This document shows, piece by piece, positions 40,801 through 52,800 of a stretch of DNA of 64,000 nt; the stretch's first letter is position 1, and the number at the start of each line of letters is the position of its first letter. The notes under the pieces are model-generated. The model had not been told where the DNA came from, made no database searches, and worked only from the letters and a program-made list of their open reading frames with translations. A program made the translations under genes and the position numbers. The stretch comes from Trileptium ribeirensis (taxonomy: Eukaryota > Nematoda > Enoplea > Enoplida > Thoracostomopsidae): assembly GCA_030248225.1 (NCBI GenBank), contig JASANE010012217.1, positions 60,445 to 124,444 on the forward strand. The letters run 5' to 3'.

Positions 40801-43800
40801 GCCCGTTGAGCGACAGCCCATAACTGGAGACCAAAGACGTTCGCTATTGGTAAAGCCCGAGTCTTTCCCTTTAGCAGCTCCAAAGCCGAAATTGGTTAAT
40901 TTTGCGGATACAGCAATAATTTTAGTACTCTTCGACTAAGCTCGGCGAGCTTGTTCAAAATATGCCCATTTTCGCCAGATTTAAAACAAAAAAATTGTTT
41001 TCGATTTTTTGGGTACATGGATGAACGACTTAGGTTTAAACTAAGGCTTAGGCTTAGGATTTCTCATAAATGACAATAACTCCTTAACCTGTTACCATCA
41101 TTCGACCCACCTCATGAAAGCGGTTCGAACGATATATAAAATTATACATTTGTGGAGAAATTTTTTATCGAAATTTTTTGAACTTTTGAAATATAAACAA
41201 AATTTGTTTTGAATCTCATTAAGATAGCTATATTCGTCGAGCTCAGTCAAATGGTACTAAAATTATCGCCATAACTTCAAAATTGGTCAATTTCATCCTT
41301 TACGGGGTAAAGGAAAAGACCCAACGGCCGGTGGACAGCTGCCAACGGTCCGCCAACGGATTTGCGTCTGTTAACGGCCGGCCAGCTGACGAATTTCGCG
41401 GCCATTGCCCAACACTACTTTGTGTTTCTAATAAAGTGGAAAATTGTTTGTGTACCTAATATACGATACTTGGCAAATCAGAAACACGCGCCAATAAACG
41501 TGAGCGTGACCGCAATAGTGGAAATACTACAAACTTTGAACAGTCGGAATTGAAATATTTTGGATAATTGACGATATAAGCGACTTCTAAATTGTTCACA
41601 AGACAAGTCAAATACAGCCTTTTCGGCACACAGACAACAAAAAAGCATTTCTTTTTTCACAAGTTATCATATCCAGCTTGATTATGGTACTATCCAGTTG
41701 GTTGGATACTCAACCTTTTCACTTTCAATTGCATAACATGAGTCACATTTTAAGTAAAACTGCAGCAGTGCATTATCGAAGGCCGTTCTGTTGGAATTGT
41801 TTTACAAATATACATATTCCAAATTTGTGTTGCGTGTTTGTACTCATATCAGAAAATGCTCTCTGACACAGAGTAAATTTCGGGCTAAATTATGAACAAA
41901 CTTGTAGTTACAAACCTCGACAGTATATAGGATTTTAGGTTTTCAACGGACGGAATGATGTTCACAACTACGGTTTACCTGCATTATCCAACCAAGTACA
42001 TATGAAATTCAGTACAATGTCATTGGATGTTATAACAGTATGGATCACGGTGTGCAGTGACTGTACACATTTTTTGTAAATGCTGCATTCGTGTTTTCAA
42101 CTGTTACAAAATCTGGGGCTTGTTAAAATGAAAACATAAAGTAAAGCTAAGAAGATATCCATTAATAACTGGATTGGAATTTCGTTACTTTCTTGTTATT
42201 AAAATTTTACACAAATAACAACATATAAACTACTAATGAACAGAACCTTACCCCCGTTTATTTTTTCTCCGTTGAGCAACTGTGTTGCTACGCTAAATCC
42301 GCACAATTTCAGCGGAGCAGAATTATCTTTGTTCGCCAGCATCACACAGTGCGGTCGAATATCGCGATGTATTATATTAAGATCATGGCAATGAGTGATT
42401 GCATTGATTACTTGCTTTAAATAATGACTAAAAAAGCAAAGTTATATTTTTAACCCTTTCGCGATCGAAATTTATCGAGCATCGTGCAGTGATTGACGAA
42501 CCAACCCGGCACCATGGATAGAACCTGGTTCTACCATTGAAAGCGGCGTGCGCAAACCACTGAGCTATCTAGCAGCCCTTGCTCAGCTAATTAAGCAATT
42601 TCGCAAAGTAATCCGGTAAATAACGCGCATGTAAACATACATAACACGACAAACTTAGTTAAACAACACAACATAATGCGCTGTGGGTCTATTTGGTTCG
42701 TGAAAAATATTAACTAGTACAAGTCGGCGCTTCAAAATTATAAATACCATGAGCCATACAAAACAAACATTTTTACAGTTGTGTCTTATAGACCCTAGGT
42801 CCTAGCAAACACTAATTGAAAAATGAGAATTTAAAGTAAAACCTATAACGGAAGCAGCCATCGATACCCGAGTTTGCACAGAAGTGTGTAACGTTACGGC
42901 CCATCAACCCATGCGTATATCGTCCAATAGCTCTATTTCAGTGAAAATATATTTAGTACACTGTTTAAATTTTGTTGCCAACTGTTTGTATGTCCAAATG
43001 TGTTATCCAAATTACAGAGATAGTTTTTGCTTGCATGTAAAAGAAGAACACTTTATTGCAACAACTGCAATTCAGAAACAGATGAGAGGATTTGGCTAAT
43101 TATTTTTCTATTGACTGTGTTTATGTGTTATCTATGCATGTGCGCGTGTTTCTCCGTAACTGCACAAGTGACGGTGAACAAACACTCTTTTTCACAACAA
43201 AATCAACACAAATTTGGATGTAATCGTTTGTATAACATCAAGATAGGTGGGTTGATTTAGATGAAATGTTCACAGCGGATATGACCGTATGTGGCAAAAA
43301 TGTGCAATAAATATAGCTTCTATATTATTTTTTGCGGGAGAGTAACAAACTCAAAACTGACATTTTGGGCCAAAATCATCACAACCTTTCGTCTTTTCAT
43401 TTTTACTATGGCAATACGTGGGCACATTTGACTCTAATTTAGGTATTGTAGATATTTTATATAGCATACATCTGCTATACTAACAACCACTAATAATATC
43501 ATCTTCCTAGGCATTATGAGTTAAAAGTAAAAAGTCTGCAATAAAATCTCTAAAATTGAGCTTCAATAATATGTAGCTTCAGTGTTACAGAACCGATCTT
43601 ACCGTTATTGGCACTATACATTTGTACCTACCTTGTTATGCATAGTTTTAGGGTTATTCCAATATCACGGTGAACTGAGTAATATTGGTTTAAACTTTAA
43701 AATTGATCAATGAATCTACTTATAGAATAAATTGCGTTTGCCATCTATAACATTATAATACCTGTTCCATTGTGACTATGTTTTCGTAGCCCTTATTCAG

Positions 43801-46800
43801 CTCAGTACTGTAATAATGACCTCGATCATTACCCATCTATCCACTAAACAGACGGGAGCATTGAGGAAAAACTCCTTATTTATATTTATAGTTCTGCTAT
43901 TAGCGTGTCAAAATGAATTTGTTGCCTCGATTTTTCGATCATTACCCATCTATCCACTAAACAGACGGGAGCATTGAGGAAAAACTTCTTATTTATATTT
44001 ATAGATCTGCTATTAACGTGTCAAAATGAATTTGTTGCCTCGATTTTTCGATCATTACCCATCTATCCACTAAACAGACGGGAGCATTGAGGAAAAACTT
44101 ATTTATATTCACAGTTCTGCTATTAACGTGTCAAAATGAATTTGTTGCCTCGATTTTTTCGATAAATGCTTAGTGCGAGCGTGTTCGCGCATCTATGCTA
44201 CTTATTTAATTCCGGTCGCGTGTCAAATTTGAAAACTTATGTGAATTACACTGACTTCTAACTATATAAAACAAAAGATAAATTGTAGAGCCGACGGTCC
44301 TAGCGAAGGATCTAGTTAAATATATTTGTATTTCATGAACTTATATCTCAAATTAAGGTTTTTTCATGCCAAATGATTTTGGTTTGTTTTGTATTTAAGC
44401 GGCCGTTTGTATTGGATTAGTTTCGAATCTGATAGAATTCATTCGATTGCACAAACGTTATACTAAAAACTGAAATTTTACATTTCTGTTTTCCGAATTT
44501 TAACGTCCTCCTGCATATGCACGAGTTTCAGAACTTAAGTTTGTCTTACACTTTTTACCAAGCATCGAGACATGGTCGATGTTGGCAAGCAGAATGATAA
44601 GAAAAATGTTTGTGCCTTATAGAACTAGCCGCTAACTGTTGCCAATTTTTGTTTTTTTTCGTTACTTTTTGAATCTCTTTTATACTTATTAGGGTCACAA
44701 TTTACAAGAGTTAGTTTGGAAGAAATCATGATATTTACTTTGTAATACTAGACTTTGGGCTAGACAAAAACATTATTTAAGCGATAGGCTAGTTTTTGAT
44801 TATTTAAGCGATAGGCTAGTTTTTGATTAGTTAGGCGGTAGGCAAATTTGTGATTAATAATCCTTTTCTACAACAGCCTTGTAACTTAAAACGCAGACGC
44901 GTAAATGGTGCTATATTGGAGCTAATGCGGGAAGGCCATGGAAAAGTGTCACATTACGCTACTCGCAAGACTTCTAAACAGGTGAATCCGACAGTCATTT
45001 ATTCGTTTAGTCTTGTAGCTAAAGCAAATCCTGCTAACTCCTATTGTTAAAACTTCAGATGCAGCGCTAGATGCATCTGTCAAATGTGCTTTTATTGTCC
45101 ATATAATGTTTAAAATGACAGGTGATTTCGGCTAAAGGATTTTTTCAGTGGTATATGAAATAGGTATAATCGTTATTTACTGTTTTGTGTAGATGGTAAC
45201 AAGTACTAGTACATTTATTTTGAACCCAAATTAAGGTTAATTTGTATTGTACAAAGAATTGTGCGTGCAATATTAATGATATAGGTGAGATTATACGTGA
45301 GAGTGCCAGATTGAGGCAAATTAGGCATCGCGTCCCGGAATCGTTTTCTATTCAGGCAAAGTTTGAGGTGCATTTGGTGCAAAAACTGAGTTTGGTCATG
45401 TGGTATTTAAAAAACCGACCTAGCGTGGCATCATGTACGACTTAAGTCGCGGGGAAACGAAAAAAATCTGAGCTAAATTGGATCAGCCATTAGCATGTTA
45501 TATTTAGCTAAATTTCAATTATACGGTATGTATAATTGAAATTTATAGTAGATTCTGCCTTATCATTTAAGATTACACCGGTTTATTTTATCATTATAGC
45601 AGTGTCTCTTAGAATTATGTGACAGGCGCGTAAGCTAACGTGCCTGTAAATTTTTTTGCCAGAACGGTCCAATAAAACGGTTAAGTTATAGGCGACAACA
45701 GGAAAATTCAGACCAAATTGGAATTGGAAAATGAGTTATGCAAATATTTATGCCTGCATATACGTATATGCCTAAACACGCTATATCAAAAAAGACCCAT
45801 GATAGATTTTCTATGTGTCCGCTTTCTAGCGCGCTATATAATGCCTGGATTTATTTGATCCTTTCCTATATTGTTAGGATGAACAAAAAGTTTAAAATCA
45901 TTAAATTACACAATATTATTGGTTAAAACTTGACTAATGATTTCATCATTGTTGTATTTTTTACAGAACTTGTATAGTAATCGTTTAAAAGTAATATTAG
46001 TAATTCAACGGTCTCAGGGCAGAAATAAGGTTTTGGACCCTACCGAAAAATTCTTTTTCATATTTTACTGTTTTCCTAAAATAACGCAGTCCTCAGGTCT
46101 AGGTTTTCAATTTACGTCAGTTCAAATAAAATATTTTAATTTATTGCTAAAATGCATTGTTACCCAATAGACAGAAATCCTTAAAATGTGCAGTGCAAAC
46201 TTATTTAAGACACTCTCGTTAAACAATTATAAAACGCCATTTTTTTACTTTATTCATCTATTTCGAAGTTATCGGGGTTATTTAATTAACAAATTATACG
46301 ATATATAACTATTGCCTTAACACAAATTTAAATGTGTAACTGAATCTACACAAAGTGTCCGAATTTTCAAGAAATTTGAAAACTTATACCTTTTAAAAAG
46401 TCAATTTCTGATGAAATGGAGCTAAATATCGTGGAACTATGGTAATATTTTTCACGTCCACAATCCAATTTCGTGCGACGATATATTTCCATGAGTTCGT
46501 TTTCAAGTCTTGTTTTTCTTTAACAGTTAAGAACTTTCTGCCAAATAGAAAAACTGAGATATGTTGATGCGCTACATGCCGACAACAGAACAACACTGTT
46601 AAGTGTATGGTAGGTACGGGAGGATTAAGTAGAGCCTAAACGTCAAGGCTACAAATCCCGCTGCAGAGTGACAGCAGCCAAAGAAAACGAAGTTTGTGGG
46701 TAAACATAGACTACGTGCAATTATCGTAATGGTATATCAGTGCTATAAATTTTGAATACTTGAATTTTATAAATGTGATTGTGCAATCTATGCTGTAGTG

Positions 46801-49800
46801 TTGGTAATATCAAGAGTGCATCAAGGAAGAGTGAGCAGGTAATTATAAGCAGGTAATTATAGGAAGGGCAAGACGGTAATTATAAGCAGTTGCTGGTGCA
46901 ACCGACCCCTCCCCCCCCAGAAATTGGGGTGGTCTGACCTACTCCCCCCAAAAAAACTGGTTGGTCTGACCTACCTCCCCCCAGAAACTGGGGAAAGAGT
47001 CAGTGCATCTCGACCCCCAGAAACTGGGGGTCATGCCGAAAATGCCCGTATCATCAAACACAGACTAGCATTTGAGTGCAGGGAAGTGTCATACTCTTCC
47101 CAAATGCACTCTTAGTAATATTAAAAGTAAAAATAAATATTATGCATTCGGGTCTAGCAGCTATAAATATTACCAAAGAGTAAAAAAAATTAATATTATG
47201 CATTCGGATCTAAACCAACCTTGCTACAGCTTCGCTATATACGAATCCTGCGGTGGCACGCTTTACTATTTCGTAGCACAGGTCCATCCCATCCAAACTG
47301 AAATACCGAAAGCACATATTTTATCATTACACGTTATTTATTGCTTTAATAATATATTGTAAAAGTAGAACAAGTTTAGTTTGGTTGGAAATGGGTTACA
47401 ATAGATTGTCATTTATATATAATTCAAGTTATCAGTGATAAGTTTAATAGAATAGTATTCATAGTTTTAGCTAATACAGAATGCCACTGCTTAGATGCTG
47501 ACCCGATTATGTATTCTAATCTGCAAATTAAACTTATCGCAGTGTATCTCGATAGTACATCGCGGCAGTCACAGCCGCACATATAATGAGTTAAGTAATA
47601 GCAATGAGAACAATGTACAATTGAAAAATCGCTGCGTAAACACATAAAACTTTAATAATAATTTATATACGTATCAATAATAACATAACTAATCTCGATA
47701 AATTTCGAACTACAGTGGAAACTGGGCTTTAGTGATACTTGAAAATGGAAACAAATGCCAAAAACAAAAAAGCAAAGCCAGAATACAAAATCATAATGCC
47801 TGGCTATGTAAGAAAATTGCTAGTATATTTAAGCGCTACGTCACTTATTGCTCAGAAACGAATGGGACTTAGTTTAGACAGTCGGCGTCGCACCACCAGC
47901 TTGAACATTGCCCAAACTAGTAAAAGGCATAACTAGAATGATAAGTTGTTGCTTAACGAGTTATCCGTCTATCCGGTAATAGCTGTGGATTTAATATGAA
48001 AATTGCACAAACGAAGAAAACCCAACTACCGTCGAACAGCCAAACACTGCGGCACAATTCGTAATTAATTTCGAAATTATATGGCTAATACCATAAATTA
48101 ACCGGTATTCCCATAAACACGAGCAGTATATTTATGCCAATATTCTTGCTTCTAAGGATTCAATAAAATCTCTGAGACTGTTTAAGTATATATTCTTGCA
48201 AAAATACTTCAATCTAGTTCCTATGTGGGATGTTGAGCATTATGGTCATTTGCATTCTAGTTACTATTTGATGGAAGGCTATCTCCTGCAGCCACAAAAG
48301 TTATTTCTGTGGTGACTATTTTAATACTTGTGAATAGCACACACATTTCTCAACATACCGTCTAAAGATCGCGTGATAAGCTTGGATTGAATGCAATAAT
48401 ATGAAAATCATTCGAATGCTATCAGTCGCGGGTTCGAAAAATTAACAGCAAGCAACTTTCGAGTTATTGATTACTTTGGTTTAATTATGCGTAATTTACA
48501 GCAGGAATAACTGATGAAAACATATTCTTAGTTGCTGGGCTTAAGTTACTACTAATTTTAGTTAAGAAGGCATAACAAATGGCAGGTCAGTTTTTGACAC
48601 TGTGTCGGTTTCTATTTAAGAACTTGAAACAGGTTCAGTATGTCAAAAAATAATAAAAAGGATTACTTACGTTTCGAAGCTTTGACTAAAGCTCAAAATT
48701 TTAAGCTTAAGAAGTGTTCTGTAACGCAATTATGACAGCTTTGAGGGCATGGTTTCACCGATGTATAATAGTTTAGTGTTGGATTTTAGCAAAACACACT
48801 AGATAAGGAACGTCAATTTAATATCAGCTCTGGGGTAAAGCGATACGTATGTCAGGGGAAAGAAACTGAAATTTTGAACTAAATTTGTCACAAACTGGAT
48901 TACCAGGTCCACTGGAAAAATATTGAAAATGACACCAGACAAGGTCTCGGGTATCTTATGCTATCATAAATTAGAAATTTCACCTTACCTACAATTTTGT
49001 ACAAATGACACCGAAAATTCTGAGTCGAAGTGTTAACAGATTTCAATTTTTAATCATCATTGAACAGTTCTCGTTCACAAACGGCACCTCGTGCGAACGG
49101 ATGTATGATCACGTATACGCACAACCTAAGTAGCATTCTACTTAAAGTCACTTCAGTAAAGTTGGCAATCCATTCCACATATATCTCGTTGCAAATAATA
49201 TACAGTTTACACAATGTAAAATAGCTAATAAAATGATTTAACAGTAGAAATAAGACGAGGTGTAGATTTATAAATATGTATCGAACCGAGATCGCTACAA
49301 CACATCAAAAGAAACATTTGCAGTTAGCATCGATGAAACCAATCTTACCACCCGTTGCTGAGCTATGACGATTAAAAGATACATCGCGAATTATTAGCAC
49401 TAGCTATGTGATCTTAATTAAATGATACAAGGCCCTACCAAATACGGTTCTTGGCAATTATTTTAGACTTACTACTCGAAGACAAAATATAAATGCAACG
49501 CGGTCGTGTACGTTTCGAACAACTCAATAACGTTCGGATGCTTGAGCATTCTGCAAATTCGAGCTTCATTTTTGAGTTCTAAAACGACGACAGTTGAATG
49601 TCAACAAAAACGCGTCAGCATATACTCATCTCTATCTAATTTCAGAAATCTATGAGACTACTTTAATAAAAATATTTAAAAAACAAGTCTCTTAGCGTAC
49701 TACGATACTTTACTGCTGCTGTAGGCAAATATCTTCTACACTGGTGCCTTACAGTTATACTTTAGATGAAGTAAAAATTTGGGTCCCATTGGCCCAAATT

Positions 49801-52800
49801 TAAAAGGTCAGAATTTATAATTTAGGCGTAGGTTGACTCGACTCTTGAGCAGAGCCGAGCATGGCATGTAGTGTGAATAACAGTATATCATATGCGGTAG
49901 CCGATTATAGGCGGCTTTCGTGGGAAAATGAGCCTAGTGAACAGAAAACGTCGAGCTCTGTTATTAAAATTTTTTACTCATACAACAAATATGATTATCT
50001 GAAGTAATTAGCAATCATCACCCGAAGCCACCTTATGAGCTGTCTAGCTCATTGCGTAGATTAATGTTTGCTGTCTTTAGTAGCCTGACATGCTGGCGGA
50101 AGAACTAGTCGAACACTATTCATAAAGAGCCGACTCTTGCTTAACTATAACTAAGCAAAACAGTATCTTTGGACCAATCCAACTGACATCAAATAGTATA
50201 AATCTCATTCTACATGTCGAGCTCTTACCATGCTTCACTTCGAATTCGTTTGAAACTCACTGAGTCATCAATAACACTCTAGTCTGTGTTAGGCGTACCG
50301 ACTCAAACGCATTTGCTTGAGCTGATACAGCACAAGAAACAGTTCGGAGTTCTGTAAAAACGCCGGAAGTAGCCAATAAATTTGGCAATAGTAATATTAG
50401 CCCTCGACTTTAAAGTCCCAGAAAGGAATTATAGATTAATTGCAACGCTACGACCATTTTCAAAGAATATAAAACAGCACGATACTATTTTCTTTTTGTA
50501 ATAACCAAAAAAAAGAAAACTGTTTAAAATTAAAAATCATACATAAATAGAAATATCAAAATTATAATTAAGACAATTTTAAGAAGAATTATATTTTTAA
50601 GCGTCATATTGTCACATTCTACTCCCCAGCGTTTGACTTATTTCATACGTACCACACAAATAGAATTGCTTTTATCGTATGCAGGAAGCCCGAAAGCTAT
50701 TGTAACTTCTGTAGCACCCTTCGAACACCGAAATTGAAGAAGTGGCAAACTTTGACTATTTCAGGTTTCAAATTTATGATTTTTAGGTACTACAGCAGCT
50801 CACACGGTCAATGACATATTAAAATTCAATATAGGATTAAAACAATTAAACCATCATTTGAAACATTAAATAACACTATAGGCCCATAGTTTACGGCAAC
50901 AACCAAAAAACTGACCATGTTAAAATTTCTAAATTTCACCTTTTTGGTACCTTTTTAAGTTTTTTCGTAGATCGAAGATTTCTCAAAAGTTCATAATAGC
51001 AAAGATGTAGTATAAATGAAAACTATTTTTAGGTAGGATGCCAGAGACAAGAGTTATAACTTTAAATCTTGGGGGTCCTTAATGGCAAAAATCAAAAAGT
51101 CTCCAATACGTGTCGGTTTTGTGAGAATTTGGTAGAAAACCATTGCGCACCGCAAGCCAATATATATAGTTAGGTGCACAACTATAATCTATTACGGGTC
51201 ATATAAAAACAACTGCGAAAATCCATCAATCTTGTGAAGAATTAAACATGTGATAGACGGACAAACAAGCTTGACTACTGGAAAGCAGATTTCCGCAGTG
51301 GATTTTGGTAAGAGTCTGACTGTTTTTAAAAAAATGCTTCACAGCATTTGACAACTGTAACAAATTGTATCGATGAAAATTAACAACAGCTCATTGTAGT
51401 GTACTTCGTTTACTTCTATCTTGCCGAGAATTTATTTTTAAAAACATTCGCTATGTCGTATGTAAAAACATGTTAACGGTACTTTATTGACTAGACTTTA
51501 TTGACTAGGCCTACTGATGTACATTTGCAAGTAAATAGCGATTATGATCTATCACGCACAGTTATCCAAAATCCGAAAACAATGTCTTTGCCTGATGCTC
51601 TGACACCAAGAATTTTGCATATTGTGCGTTCTGTGAACAAATTCTGTTAGCTGCGCTCACTCCGTTGCAATTATATATCGATGCGATATATTGACATATG
51701 CATAAAATTATTCACAACGGCCAAGCGATTATAGGGCTGAGCAGACAATCTGCCGGCAGCAGGTTCGAAACCTTCGTCTGTCAATTGTCACATTTCTTTT
51801 TCGAACAAAGTGTTTAGGTACAGTAGTTCCAATAGACTCAGCTGTGAAAGAGTACTGACCGTATCGAACAGACGATGGACGAACCCGTAGTGCTCCATGT
51901 GGCAGTATTCACATAAAAGACATCCCAACCTAACTTCCTAGAGCCACTACTCCTGACCAAAACTTCAGGTCGCGAAGATAGGCGTCATGCAGATTAAAAC
52001 CTATTAACATGTTTATATAGTGGACAAGATTGCAAAGTGTACTACGACATAGACAGTATTCTGTGAAACCGAGAATTAAGGAAGTTCGTAATTAAGTTTA
52101 TGTCACTCGCACAATTTTTCTACCCCCAACAAAGGCACACAGGCTAAAGTTTACGTAATTTTTATCCCTTCCGAATTCACAATTGGAGCAAAAATGTTAG
52201 AAAAAGCAAAATACGTACCCTCCACCGTTAGACCCGTAGATACCGTGTACCGCTTGACATCAACAATTTTGACGGCGTACTGCTGGCCTGTATATGTGTG
52301 AATAGCTCTATGGACCACGCTGAAGGGACCTCTAAAATATATCAGAAAAGTAAGGAAGTAGGCGTTATATATGTTTAAACCGTCGTTTATATTAGGACAC
52401 GTTAGCTTGGTCCAAGTCACTATTAGCCTTAATAAAGCTAAATTATCCGAAGCTCCGAGCATTGCAGATATACTTTGTGATAAACACTAGCTAGAGTGGG
52501 TGTATTATTATGTTTTGCTTTGCCTGTATCGTTTTCGTTTCCCGACCATGTTCCTTCAAACCATACACTGGATGACGATTTTCTAAACCAAATACCAATC
52601 TAATTCTATATAAGTTTACGAACTCCACCAAAAAAGGAGTTTGAAGTGTGAGGTTTTGTGCGCAAATTTTTTTAGAATTTTATGTACAATATATTGATGC
52701 GACTTTACTAACTTACTTAGCTTCACAAATAAATTTTAACGCCATGCATGAAATTTCATAACATGAACCAGTGAGCGTTTTTTACTGTATTATGGCAATG

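Noticed and set aside
48361..48445. GCGGGTTCGAAAAAT, a B-box-like word preceded by GATCGCGTGATAAGCTTGG.
   Set aside because: No convincing A-box or stems; too weak to call tRNA or SINE.
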